From Anniella stebbinsi (lineage: Eukaryota > Chordata > Lepidosauria > Squamata > Anniellidae): a DNA stretch of 64,000 nt. A program made the position numbers and the translations under genes. Numbering within the stretch: position 1 is the first letter of the stretch; each line of letters starts with the position of its first letter. The DNA lies in the NCBI GenBank assembly GCA_029215795.1, contig JARDYH010000004.1:206626017-206690016 (forward strand), given 5' to 3'. Below, one piece after another: positions 12,645-24,916 of this stretch. Under the pieces are notes generated by a model. The model searched no databases, was not told where the DNA came from, and saw only the letters and a list, made by a program, of their open reading frames with translations.

Positions 12645-15050
12645 AGTAATAATGAAGATGTGTTGATGAAGACACTTGTGTTGATGAAGACACTTAGTAA
12701 ATTAAAAATGGAAGAACTCTTGAACTCCATAAAGGGACTTGGAAGTCATAAAGGATTTGGTGCAACACCCTATTTTCATCAGCCGCTTGAATCAAAAGCC
12801 TTTGTTTTTAAGGATTGCTAAATCAGTTCAGGGACAGTTTCCACCTGCTTCTGTGTATTATATAATAACTTTTGCAATATTCCAGTGATGACCCGAAGAT
12901 GTAGAAATGCAGGGGGATATTTTGCCTGCAAACTGCACCATTAATTTCAATGGAGGCTGCACATCTGTTCCTGTGCATCAGGGTGCTGAATTGGGATCTT
13001 TGTATTTTTAATTGAGATATCACCCACAATGCTTGTACCATCATTGTAAACTACTCCAACCCTGGACCTGGTGCAGTTTATTTCCTTCCTGTTGGAATCA
13101 ATGAGAGGGAAACTTTTTAAAATTGTTCCTGAAAAGAGGGCATGGGGAAGGAAAAAGGGAAGGGGGAAAAGAAGCCTCTGGCTTAGTTTCTCTTGCCCCA
13201 TACAATTGCTCTGCAAGACAGTAATCCTATATATACTTACCTGGGAGTAAGTCCCATTGATCCCAGTAGGACTTCTGAGATGATTGACATATGATTGCAC
13301 AATAAGCCATATTTATTTTAGCCTGGATCATATTGTGTATGTGCCTGCTACTTAATACCACGTATGATACACACCTCTGTTGCCCCACACATTTTGGGAG
13401 GATGTTGGGAGAACAAGGAGGGCCTTGGATCTTCAGGAGACAGAGCTTCTCTCAGAATCTGATTTCCCAACATCTGATGTCAGAGCTCCCCTGTTAGAGG
13501 ACCACCAGCTGCAGATCTTTTTTATGCAGACTCATGGAAGACGTTTACAAAGTTGGATCTCTCCTCTCTGAGGATGGACTTCTCTCTCCATCCTTGGAGA
13601 GAGAGATCAGAATCCTATGGTTGCTGGACCATAAAATTTCAGCTTTAGTTGACAAGGTCTCCGTCTCCTCCTCCTCCTCCTCCCACCCTCAGAAAACTCA
13701 CAGCTTTATTGTAACTGTGATACAAGGAAACAGTTTCAAAATAGGTTTAGATTCCCCCCTTTAGGGGAAGTAAATATAAAAATTTAAACTTGCTTCAGCA
13801 ACTTTGCATAAATGATGCAAAGATTCCAATTACTAATTAACACTGGCTTAATTGTACCAGTTATTGCTTTTGATCTTTCTCTTTCAAGGGGACTGTGGGC
13901 TTCTTAAGGGAAAGGCATTTTTTAATAAGTGAAAACCCTGATGCTAAAGTTTCAAGAATTTATTATATGTGTAATGCTTAATAGACCCTTGCCTTCTAAA
14001 AAGGACCCCCAAAAATCATTTTAACATCGCAATAGCCATTCAAAGTGTCTCCCTTGATTCTTGTTGCCAGTGTAGGGCATAACTAACCAAACTACACTGG
14101 TGCACAATCTCTCTACATTGCAACTGAACTTTTGAAAACTCCCTGCGACTTGTCCTATAGCCATGGATGGAACTGGAATAGTAGCAATAGATAGGTGACT
14201 TGCATGCTTAGATATGCCCTAATTAGCTGTGGAAGCTCTGATATGTGCACATAACTCCCTTTCCCATACAGAATCAAGCATTTCCTTCAATGGGGAGTGC
14301 AAAATGAATGAGGGAAATTACACAAGTAAAAGTTCAATGTATTCGATTGGACAGTGTAGCCTGTATTAGAGTGCTCATACAACCTGGATTAGGGACATGA
14401 TTTAAGGTTTCCAAGCTGCAGCGTTTTCAAAATGGGAATACATGGATGCCTTAGACAGACTCCTCCTTCTGTTGGTCCATGTAGGCAAGTATTATTTACT
14501 CTGGCTGGTGATGGCTCCAGTGTCCCCAGAAGGTGGCTGTGCTAGCCCTGCTCCTCGAAATACTTTAACACAAGAGGACTGAAGTGCAAAGTACATTCTG
14601 TACCATTATGACTCCTCCATATAATATGTGCCTAGTTTTGAAATGCAGATACATTCTAGCAAGAAGAATACAGGGTATTCTACACACCTGGTTCTACGTT
14701 TTCATGGATATACCAATGTTATATTATTTGCACTCCAAACCTGTGTATATGGATTTTTTTGCAACTAAAAAAAAAATACAGCTATCTTGATAGAACAGGG
14801 AGAAATAGGAAGAAGGAAAGACGTGCCATCTTTTTCTTCCATTCCTACTGCTGTTTGAAGGAAGTGTGCAATATTTATTACAAAATTATGTATATTTTTC
14901 ATGGCACTAGGAAATGTTAACTACTTCATTGCCCTGAGGATATATGGTGTTCACATTTATCTGTCTCCCTTTTGAATTGATATTGGACTGAACCTCATAT
15001 ATTGTTAAAACGTTTCCTGTGGAGCAATAAAATGGGTTAATTGAATATTT
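12645..15050 (+). other. SLC39A8: SLC39A8 3' untranslated region (inferred)
   Basis: From the TGA at 12,642 there is no AATAAA until 15,026, followed by T- and GT-containing sequence, so a 3' UTR of about 2.4 kb is the simplest reading. It contains a (CTC)n run at about 13,665-13,684 and a fragment of the dispersed repeat at 13,219-13,302. The exact cleavage site is not known. An earlier variant signal could be used. Confidence 0.6.
15026..15031 (+). terminator. Candidate poly(A) signal of SLC39A8
   Basis: This is the first canonical AATAAA after the stop codon, in the context gagcaataaaatggg. Cleavage would be expected about 15-25 bases downstream. Confidence 0.5.
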
Positions 15051-15258
15051 AAATAGCCTCATACTTCCTTCTGAATTCCTTTAAAAAGCCAAAATGGTTG
15101 ACAGATTATTATTTTTAATTAAGTATTTCTCATACGGAACTTACACAAGATGGATCTATGCATATGCCACACCACCACAATACAGCAAGGTTTTCAACCT
15201 ACAATCTAACAGTGCAAATCTATAGTGTCTACTCAGAAGTAAGTTCAAGGAGGCTTAG

Positions 15259-15378
15259 GACACAATCCTATGCATGTTTAGACAGAAAAAGTCCTACAAG
15301 TCCCAGCATGGCTAACTGGGGAATGCTGGGAGTCCTAGGACTTTCTTCTCTGTCTAAACATGCATAGGATTGTGCCTT
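15259..15378. mobile_element. Palindromic MITE with CACAATCCTATGCATG ends
   Basis: cacaatcctatgcatgtttagacaga at the left is the inverse of tctgtctaaacatgcataggattgtg at the right. Further members are at 59,556-59,698 (both ends), 9,804-9,874 and 42,264-42,308 (partial). Confidence 0.8.
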
Positions 15379-15536
15379 TACTCTCCTGTAAACATGCATA
15401 GGACTGAAGACTAAATGTTGGTGACTATGGCCTGGTGACGATGTTGTAATGTTTTAGGAAACCAGGAACACATGTCAGGCCAGCACATTTGCTCCTTTCC
15501 TCACTTCTCTTTGCCACCAGTTTCAGCACTTCAATC

Positions 15537-15797
15537 ATAAGAACATCAGAAGAGCCATGCTGGATCAGACCCAACGTCCATCTAGTCCATCACTCTGTTC
15601 ACACAGTGGCCAAACAACTGTTGACGAGGAACCGACAAGCAGGACATGGGTGCAACAGCACCCTCCTGCCCATGCTCCCCAGCTACTGGAATATATAGGC
15701 TTACTGCCTCTGATATCGGTGGTAGCACATAGCCATCAGGACTAGTAGCCATTGATAGCCTTCCACTCCAGGAATTTATCCCACCTCCCTTTTAAAT
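15537..15797 (-). mobile_element. CR1-like repeat segment
   Basis: cataagaacatcagaagagccatgctggatcagaccc is a common reptilian LINE/CR1-type repeat end. The rest matches 9,395-9,692 in reverse. Confidence 0.72.
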
Positions 15798-16040
15798 CTT
15801 GATCTGTTTATTTCCTCTTCAGAAATGCGGGACTCTGTTTTAATGTGGGTTTGCTATCCAAGAGCTTGGTTTGATTCTAGTTTACGTTTCTTGTTAGTAA
15901 ACCGACATTAAACTGGGATTGCCCATTGCAGATGTAATGGGGAACTCTAATTTAAACAGGCCAAGATTATAGTGCTAAAGCCGGCAGGGGAGGGAAGAAG
16001 AGCAAGGGAGGAATGGGGAAGACCTGATGCTTGTTCCTGG

Positions 16041-16290
16041 TTTCCTAACATATGGGATGTTTTCAGATGAGACTTTTATGGTCCAATTGCCCAGCTTCAC
16101 AAAATGTTAGAGGGGTGGTTACATCATGTTGGTGTCATCTACTCATAACCCTCCTGCGGTTTTTCATTGCCTCTTCTGCCTTTTCTCTTACTGCAGAAAA
16201 TCCATTTAGGTGAAAAACCCAGAGTAGCTGCAAAATGCTAATTGTTCTAATTAGTAGTGCTAGGAGCCCCTTTAGGTTTGGAAGCCAGGA
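16041..16290. repeat. Dispersed repeat shared with 29,045-29,235
   Basis: ctactcataaccctcctgcggtttttcattgcctcttctgcc ... ttactgcagaaaatcc matches cactcataacccacccgtgtcctctcatcgcttcttccacc ... ttaccgcagaaaatcc at 29,089-29,152. Family unknown. Confidence 0.55.
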
Positions 16291-16431
16291 TCTTTACGTC
16301 TGGACCAGCCTTGTATGTTTATCAATGTATGGAAACATAAAATCTACAGAATATCTAACCACAATCAATGTTAGCTTCAGTTTCTTGAGGGCCCTTGGGC
16401 AAGACAACCTCACTGGGCCACCTCACTCTGT

Positions 16432-17423
16432 GGCTGAGTTCGGATGACACTTTAGGCAACTGAGTGGGGAATAGGTAACTCACCCTGCGTTATTTTGCTG
16501 GTACTCCCCACATGACATGCTCCGTCACGCAGCTGAAACTCCCGTTGTCCTTCCTGCATTCCGTTGCCCCTCCCTCCCTCCTCCCAGGGCTATCCCATCA
16601 GCCAGTGCAAGTTCTTCTGGATGTAGAGGAGTGGGCAGGGTGCTTTCGGCTGCTCCTGCCAGAGGGCTCTATGTCCTTCTGAAATAATGCACGCAACATG
16701 GGAAAATCAGCAATAGAGCCCGCCACATGACATAATAACCAATGGATCTCTGGATAAGCAATGGAGCAGCCCGTTGTTTTTCTCTGTTGCTTATTTCAAG
16801 AAAATAGCACACTGTGGCTGGTTTTGGATGACACAATAATCAACGAGGGGGAGTGGAAACAATTGTCAGTTGTGTTGCTTATTGTTTCGTGTGGAGGGCA
16901 ACACACAATGCACACACAACTGACAGTACGCTATTTGGGGCACTTAAATAACGGAGAAAAACAATGGGCTTGCACATTGTTTATCCCGAATTCCGTTGTT
17001 TAAAGTGTCGTGTGGAGGGAACCACCCTCTCTCCGCGTAGTATTCCATTTGGGCATAGAGTTCTGCTGGCCAGAGCAGCCGAACCCCCCCCCCCCCCCGC
17101 TGCTCTGATACAGCCGGCAGAACTTGCGATGCATACTGGGAGATGGCTGGAGGACTGAGGGAGGTGGGAGGGAGAAGACGCTGCACCCCAAATGGACGCC
17201 GGGACTTTCAGCCACTCAACGGTCAGAGTAGCAACATGTCGTGTGGGGAGTACCCTCTGCTTAGTGTACTGTGAGTACATAATCCTCTCTCCCTTGCCTA
17301 AAGTGTAGTCCGAAACCAGCCAGTGAGTTGTTTGTCCCCCTCCAGATGACACAATAAGCAACGCAATGAATGGTTGATTTTTTATGCCCCCCCCCGTTGC
17401 TTATCGTGTTGTCCGAACCCAGC
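16432..17423. mobile_element. Nested PIF/Harbinger-like MITE copies
   Basis: Several copies of one family with termini like GGCTGGGTTTGGACGACACGATAAGCAAC. An inner copy spans about 16,816-17,321 and lies inside or beside a second copy in the opposite orientation (16,432-16,815), with a third short piece at 17,322-17,423. The interior carries the catagagttctgctgg and cagaacttgcgatgcat blocks also found at 38,169-38,673. No transposase frame is seen. Confidence 0.65.
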
Positions 17424-17792
17424 TAGTGAGTCTAACTTCTCAACGCCATTGTTACTAATAGCTATTGCTCTCATCTCTTTTTCTTCATTACTACCACTTC
17501 TTTTCTTCATAGGTAGGAAGCCAGGAGCAAATAGGCAGTGGCATGTCCTCCTCCTCCTCCTCCTCTGATATCCAGGCCAGAATGAGAGGCAGGTGAACAA
17601 AAAGGTTGTACTGATGAAGAGGAGGAGTAACTCCATGGGGCTTTTGATAGTGGAATTACTGCTAGGGTGTGGGTCCTTGGCAGGTGCTCAATCTTGCCTA
17701 CCCTTGACACCGCCCCTCATCTTAATCTTCTAAGCCATTGAGGTTTCCTAATGTTTAAAAATGATTTTACTATTTTTGTTCAGTAGGGGTGA

Positions 17793-18034
17793 TAGGGTGA
17801 CCATATGAAAAGTAGGACAGGGCTTCTGTATCTTTAACAGTTGTGTTGAAAACTTTTTTGTAGAATGACCAGATGCAAAAGAGGGCAGAGCTCTTAACAG
17901 CTTTTAACTGTTGTGATGAAGAGGAAATTTCACCAGGTGCTGCATACATACAAATGACATCTGCTGAAATTCCCTTGTCTATACAACTGTTAAAGATACA
18001 GGAGCCCTGTCCTCATTTCCATATGGTCACCCTA
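17793..18034. mobile_element. hAT-type MITE, internally shortened copy
   Basis: Ends TAGGGTGACCATATG and CATATGGTCACCCTA. It belongs to the subfamily with catatgaaaa/aggacagg termini rather than cagataaaatcc. No clear 8-bp target duplication remains. Confidence 0.82.
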
Positions 18035-18251
18035 TGATAGCAGCTTAAACTGGAGAGCAATTTCAATCAGAAAAAAAAGCATTGAGGGAAAAAGGTTACT
18101 ACCAGTACATGGATATTACTCAAACTCCTGAGGCTGTTTCTAAATTGGGACACCCTATCATGGCTCTTCCACTGCATGTCCATTTTGGCCCTAAAGAAGC
18201 AGCCTTGTTTCAAAAAATACACTTTCCCACTGCAGTGTCAAAAGTCATAGG

Positions 18252-18590
18252 CCCCCTCTAGAAGAGGTCGGTTTTACACCTGATTCTCCGAATATGCGCT
18301 TTAGCTTACTGTCAAATTTACGCCTATTTATGAGAGGCGTGGAGGCGAATTACGGGCCCCATACAATGCGCTTTAAAGTTGTTAACGTGCGTTTAATTGC
18401 ATTATCAACTGCATATATCGATGCTCGAATGGGGAACCATCGAAGTAAATTAAAAGTCGCTATTTAATGCAAAATCGAAAATGTGCATTTATGAGGATAA
18501 AAATAGCTTGCACGCCTGATTTAACCCTCTTTCGTTAAGAGATAAAATCGGTAATGTGCCTTAAAGGAGCAGTAAATCGATTGTCTATAG
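18252..18590. mobile_element. GCGCATT-rich MITE, one end preserved
   Basis: Begins CCCCCTCTAGAAGAGGTCGGTTT, followed by CTGATTCTCCGAATATGCGC. This is the inverse of the right end of the 30,423-30,775 copy. Rich in GCGC, AATGCG and ATCGA words and unlike the flanks in CpG content. The right end is not recognised. Confidence 0.55.
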
Positions 18591-18723
18591 GAACCCATAG
18601 TTAATTAATTTTCGTAATGTATTTCACAAAATATATTTGTGCTCACAGTAGTTCACAAAACAAATACAATCACCACAATTACAATATATTTCAAAACAGC
18701 ATTAACTCATAGTTCATTTAAAA

Positions 18724-19043
18724 TAGGGTGACCAGATAAAATCCAGGTCAGGGCTCATGTAACTTTAACAGTTGTAGAGAAAAGGGAATTTCAGTCAGTG
18801 TCATTTGTATGCAGTTAGTTCCTGGTGAAATTCCCTCTTCATCACAACAGTTAAAGGTGCAGGCACTATACTAGAGTGACCAGATACAAAAGAAGGCAGG
18901 GCCCCTGCAACTTTAACTGTTTTGATGAAGAGGGAAGTTCACCAGGAACTAATTGCATAGAAATGACACTGGCTGAAATTCCCTTTTCTCTTCAACTGCT
19001 AAAGTTACATGAGCCCTGACCTGGATTTTATCTGGTCACCCTA
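18724..19043. mobile_element. hAT-type palindromic MITE, near-complete
   Basis: Perfect terminal TAGGGTGACCAGATAAAATCC and its inverse at the right end. The flanks ATTTAAAA (18,716-18,723) and CTTTAAAA (19,044-19,051) match at 7 of 8 bases, a slightly decayed target duplication. Confidence 0.86.
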
Positions 19044-19338
19044 CTTTAAAACATATCAAAATCTAAAATAAGCATATCAATGGGTGTACTTTTGTTGTCA
19101 AACTGTATCTTAGTCTACCCCAACAGAGTGCCCCCCCTCAATATGTTGGACTATAACTCCCTTGATACCCAGCCAGCATGGCCATTCAACATGCTGGCTG
19201 TGGATGATGGCAGTTGTGGTCACACACATCTTTGGGACAGCAGGTTGGGAATGGCTGCAATAGCTGAATTTAGGCAGTCTGGTCTCCAGCTAGGGAGAGG
19301 GGGTACTGTATCTATGGGGCCATGCATGTAGCACTAGC

Positions 19339-19467
19339 GCAGGACCTACACTACTGCTTTAAAACAGTTTATAACAGCTTTGACTACTGTTGGGGCCTAG
19401 GACACACTCCATATACAGTTTTCAAAAAGTTTTCAGTCTTTTATCCTGCTTGGTGTAGATCTGGCCC
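19339..19467. mobile_element. Palindromic MITE, related to 1,429 and 54,095 copies
   Basis: The left part (cctacactactgctttaaaacagtttataacagc) matches the 1,429 element. The right end (tcctgcttggtgtagatctggccc) matches the right end of the 54,095 element. Confidence 0.55.
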
Positions 19468-20807
19468 ACACAAACAGCTGAACTGGAATAGTTTCTCCAA
19501 GACTGTAGGTAATGTCAGAACCCCAAAATGGTAGCATAGGACACACTTATAGTACATACCTTCTTCTTTCTTTTGATTTTTTTCAACCTCCCCTCCCTGC
19601 ATTTACAGGAGACCAGGAGTTCTTCCTGAGTGCTTATTGGAGTGGGAGAGGTCACATGGTCTCCAACAGCATTCACTTAGAACTGTGGGGCTCCTCGAAA
19701 TGCCGAGGGAAGTGGAGGGGGAAGTTTAGAAAACTAAAAAAACTAAAATAAGAAGCCCCCTCAGCAACCGGCTACACTTAAAAAAGGTACGTGGAAACCC
19801 TGGCCCTCTCCCTATTGAGAAAATTGTCCAAATTTCCGCCCTCCCTGTGAAAGAGGCAGAAAAAAAACCCAATGCTTCTTTCGAAGAGAGAAAAAAAAGT
19901 TCCAAAAATAGGGGGCAGGATTCGGCCAAGCACTAGTATTTTCTGACCTGTGTCTGCTAGATGCAAAATCCTTTCAGATCATTGAGGAGCAGAGAGAAGC
20001 CTGTTGGACTTTGGAGGATCAATTAATGAGCGTTAATAGTTCTGTAAAACTCTAATGAATATCAAAATGTTAATTGCTACTGGGTTGAGTATATTTTCAG
20101 AGCAAGAGCTTAATTCTTGTGCATGTCTGTAAGTATTGTAATGCTAAATAAGTACCTATGTGTGCAAGAATTCATGTTTTGGGGTTTAATTTTTTAATTT
20201 ATTTATTAGAATCAGTGAGAAGTCCTTGAGTGGGTACAGGATGGAGGCCTAAACTTTTCTCCCTAGAGAAAACTGAGGGAGGTGGTGCAGAACCATTTTG
20301 TATTGATTCTCCATTTCAGCTGCACAGTGAAGTATGACCTGTTTACAGCAATTAGTCTCTAATTGGTCCTCCTGAAGTCACAGCCCTTCCCTGATGAAAT
20401 GAGTTATGGTAGGAAGCAGAGCGGTGATGTTGGAACATGACAAATACTGCTCCTCTTCTGAATACAGAAGAACTTGGATACGTTGTTCCCATACATATCT
20501 AGATAATGAGGCATCTTTAGCATAACATTATGTAAACCTACGGGTTAAGTAGCAGGATCTTATTGACACAGACTTATGATTGCCAAAGTAAAGCCAATGG
20601 AAATGTAATGTGCAGGGACACAAAGTGTTTCACAGGAACATGTATGAATTACCGTTTGTTGTTAATTATGCTACCCTGATCTGCTGGTATATAAATCAAA
20701 GCAGGAAGAAACAAGATCTTGCAGTAGAGATCATAGTTATATAATCCAGTCATATATCTGTAGTGACATCAGAAGTAGCCATCAGGGCTGTATGAGTAGT
20801 TTGTATC

Positions 20808-20920
20808 CAGAATTATTTAGAGTAGACCTCCAATGAAATCAACGGGACATAAGTTAGTCATTACCATTAATTCCAATGGATCTGTTCTAAGCATGACTAA
20901 GTCTGGATCCAACCCTATGA
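20808..20920. mobile_element. Short palindromic dispersed repeat (GTAGACCY...GGGAC family)
   Basis: agagtagacctccaatgaaatcaacgggacataagttagtcatta is followed by its inverse aattccaatggatctgttctaagc, then gactaagtctggatccaaccct. Other pieces are at 2,140-2,264, 8,398-8,483, 8,569-8,647, 13,219-13,302 and 55,925-56,001. Confidence 0.65.
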
Positions 20921-21761
20921 GACTAGGCTCATGGCTTTCCAATTTTGAGTCAGGATCACCACCAATCACTGTTAGAGTGCTTATTGCAAACTTATAGAGC
21001 CTTGCACCTCCCACAGTATTGACCATGTACAACAGTTGCCAAGATAGGAAGGAAAGAGGAATAGGATTCTGAACTAATGCAAACACCAGAAGCTAGTAGA
21101 AGACTGGTTAGCATGAGAAAGGGAGTTATAATTGGAGCAAGCCTGGGTGTAGGCAGCATAATCTTTGGCATCCCAGCAGGTGCTTGGAAAAGTAGGATTT
21201 AATAGGACCCTGCCTACTAAGAAGTTCCCTGCTTATGCTGATGGATCATGACGTTTATGCACATTGGTTTCACATGTAGGTGGGCAGAAGTAGGGCCAGC
21301 AGGTTCAAGCTGTCCTGAACACATAGGTGGAGCAACAATACTAGATGCATACAAACCATGTTGCCCCAGCAGCTTTCTGGCCCACGTCTTGAGGCTTTTA
21401 AGCCTGAGCTCCCTGAGCCCAGTTGCAGGTCATTAGAGGTATTCTGGATGAGGTCTTACTCATGTGGAGGGCCATGCTCACAAATTGCCCTTTACTCATG
21501 AGGAACTCCTTAGCAGTCTGGTTTCTTTGGGCCCTCAAGTGTATGTTTTGCCGGCAAGAGGCCAGCTCTTTTGTTGCTCTCTAGGACTGGGTAGATGCTT
21601 GGCCTCCTCCACGGATCTATGGATGCCTCAAGGGCTACTGTTTCTGAAGAGGGCTAGAGTGGCTTCTTCAGGGGGTGCGAGAGGTACCAATGGCACCTGG
21701 GCGGAGTGTGATTCTGCTGGGAAATAAGGTGCACACTCACTGCACACCTTGTTTCCTAGAA

Positions 21762-22081
21762 TAGGGTGACCAGATAAAATCCAGGTCAGGGCTCATGTAA
21801 CTTTAACAGTTGTAGAGAAAAGGGAATTTCAGCCAGAGTTATTTGTATGCAATTAGTTCCTGGTGAAATTCCCTCTTTATCACAACAGTTAAAGGTGCAG
21901 GCACTATACTAGAGTGACCATATACAAAAGAAGGCAGGGCTCCTGCACCTTTAACTGTTGTGATGAAGAGGGAATTTCACCAGGAACTAATTACATACAA
22001 ATTACACTGGCTGAAATTCCCTTTTCTCTACAACTGTTAAAGTAACATGAGCCCAGACCTGGATTTTATCTGGTCACCCTA
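21762..22081. mobile_element. hAT-type palindromic MITE
   Basis: Full-length family member with both TAGGGTGACC-type ends and the complete two-arm palindrome. The two 8-bp flanks do not match, so one flank may have changed or recombined. Confidence 0.82.
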
Positions 22082-23146
22082 ACTAACCCTTTTGCAGCAA
22101 ATGGTTATGAGCACGTTTAAGCCATGGTTATGCAGCCGCCACAGTTAGGAATGGTTCTTACAACAAGCAAAGTCTTGATTCACATGACACGGTAAGCCAT
22201 AATGTTTAGCTCAACGTGCTTAACCACTGTGGTTTAGCGCGTCATCTGAAGAAGGTCAGATAAATAATCCAAGAACAAACCATGGATTCTTTGTCTAGCT
22301 GTTGATCAAGGGACAAGCCAGAGTTCCTGGTTTGCAGCATGGCACACAACCCAGGGAGTAATTTGGCAGTGTATACCAGCATATGCCTCATTCATGATGA
22401 CTCAAATTAAAAAAAAGTTATGCATAAAAAAATGTTATGCATGAACCAGCCCATAGAATCATGACACCATCAACAGAGTCACATGGGCCGTCACAGTCAA
22501 TAACAGCAGAATGGGCAAATAAAGCTGAGGAGTGTGAGAGTGAAGACAAAGGAAGTTAGCACCAAGGAGAAGATGAGCATAAAAACATCATGATTATGAC
22601 CACAAATACAAAGTCATCGTTATCAAAAGCATATATGCATTAACATATATGCGTGCACATACACATTCAACTCAGCTCTAATCCAGTCTTGGTGTGTCAG
22701 GGAAGAAAAGAGTTTTTCATGCGTCAAGAAGTCTTCCTTTAATTCCACAATAATGACTAAAATTTAATCATTTAATGAAATTAAGCACCCAGAACTAATT
22801 TGGGGGATAATACAGTTCAAACATTTCATAACACTTTGCATAATATGTGCATCTTTAATTAAAGCTAAATTGCCCAGAGCTATATCTTGGATTTCCTGTA
22901 ATATCCACTAATGCAGATGTAAAGGAAAAGAGAGTCCATTGCGACAAATATGTTTACATTAAATAAATAAATCCAATCTATGCCAAAACAACATTTGCAA
23001 AACTTCCAGTGGGGATTCACCTCCCTGATATAGTTATTCAATCAAAACTTTGCCAGGCCAGCCATAGTGGGGTAGAGATGATATCAAGGTGGTCTTACCA
23101 TGTTTCCCACTACAAGGATACAAGTTGAGAAGAACCTAATGCTTTA

Positions 23147-23263
23147 GGCAGAAGTGGGGAAACTGTGGCCCTCCAGATGTTGTTGGACTAAAGTTCCCAT
23201 CATTCTTGACCATTGGACACATTAGCTGTGACTCATGGAAGGTTCCCCACCCCTGCTTTTGAG
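23147..23263. mobile_element. Short palindromic repeat (CAACTTGTGGCC family), decayed
   Basis: ggggaaactgtggccctccagatgttgttggacta is recognisable. The right arm retains only ggttccccacccctgc. Confidence 0.65.
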
Positions 23264-24916
23264 AAAGCATGGCCCCATCCTGAATAGGCCAAATCAAATC
23301 CCTGCTCAGTTAGCTACCTCACTAAACAGCAGCACAGTCAAAATCTGCATTGAGCTTCAGTTTATTTGCCTTCAACTATTATCTAGTCCAGATACCTGTT
23401 CAGAACAGCTATAGCCTTAGGCCTCCTAAGCTAGGTGTGATGTGCAGTTGGCTCTATATTTTCCACATCATTTGTTAAATGTTCACCCAAAGCACCCATG
23501 CTTTTTCTTCCCTCAGAGAGAAAAGCAGCTTTGGGGAGCAATTTTGAGTGGAAAAACAATCAGAGGAGAAAGGATTGTACAGTCTCTAAGCCTTAGGATG
23601 GTCATATTTCCTACCTAACAGAGGATAGTCCTCTATTTGAAGATGTCTTCTGTTGGAAGGGCTGTCCAGGCCAAGCTCAGTTTAAAGATAAATTAAGAAC
23701 CATAAGAAGCTGGGAGTGCAGGAGTCTTAAAGTTGCCCATCAAGAATTAGCACCTGGGCAGCAGACGGAGCAGGTATACAGGGTCACCTGGCTGTAGACT
23801 TCCTCATTATGGGGAAGATGTACAGTATTCCTCATTTGAATCCCAGGAATTATTTCTAACTTTGCATCTAAATTAGGAAATGGGCATAGTATGTAAATCT
23901 GTGTCCTCTCTCCTCCTCTTTTTTGACAAAGCATAAGTGGCCAGAAAAGAGGCCATGTATGCATCATCCCTTTCTTTGCTCACAGGCAGCCTTTTGAGTC
24001 TTGCTTTTGATTGTTAAATGCCAAAGGAAAGACACACATGCCATGCTAAGTTTTAGTTTTGCTTCTAGCAAAACCAAAACTTGTTATTTCACAGGAATAA
24101 CAATCTTGGGGTTGATAAATAAGCACAGTACATAAGCCCCAATCATAGTTGGCTTCACCCAGAGTAGAAAGAGGGGCTTGAAAGTACCCCACTCCTCATA
24201 AACTTCCCCATGCAGAGCAATGTATAAATAAATAGATTAAAGACACTATACTTACTTGAAAACACGGGGGGTGGGTGGGAGGGATGGCTCCAGATCTGTC
24301 TCCATTAATGTCAGTGTTGCAACATCCAGAATTTACAGCACATAACAATACCCAGAAAAGGTTTATAGATAACAGCAAGAGTTTATAGATGATTTATTTA
24401 TTTATTTGATAATGTTTTGAAAAGAACCGAACCAATCATGCTGTCTTTTTATCAGTATCTGCAATTGTGTCACTTTCTTAGCCTCAATCACATTAAGAAG
24501 TCAGCCAAGCGCAAACTTCTTTCTTTTGAATCTTTTATAGAAGCAGCAGTTACTTCAAGTAAAGGTTTGATATCATCTATTTTTAAAATCCTTCAAATGC
24601 TATTATTGGATGATAAGCCATCCTATGTGTGGGGATGGGAGACTTAGGTGAATCTTTGGAAGTAGATGATCATCAGTGTATTTGGACTTCTTTTGCATCT
24701 TAATCAATCAACACTAATATAAAGGAAGCACAATACAAAGTTCTGAGTAAGTGGTACATTGCTCCTGCTAGACTTCATCTAATGCATCCAAATTATAGTC
24801 AATATTGTTGGAAGGAGTGTGGTCACATTGGCTCATACTTTCATCTTTGGTGGGAATGTTCTACAGTGCAGCAGTTTTGGAACATGGTTGTTGATTACTG
24901 TCAGGAAGTTTTTCAC

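Larger units (their letters stand above)
15051..24399. other. Intergenic, repeat-rich, no host exon seen
   Basis: Contains the MITE, SINE and CR1-like copies listed individually. The stretches 19,560-20,800 and 22,080-23,140 have no recognised gene, only small palindromes and an AT-rich block (22,720-22,960). Confidence 0.6.
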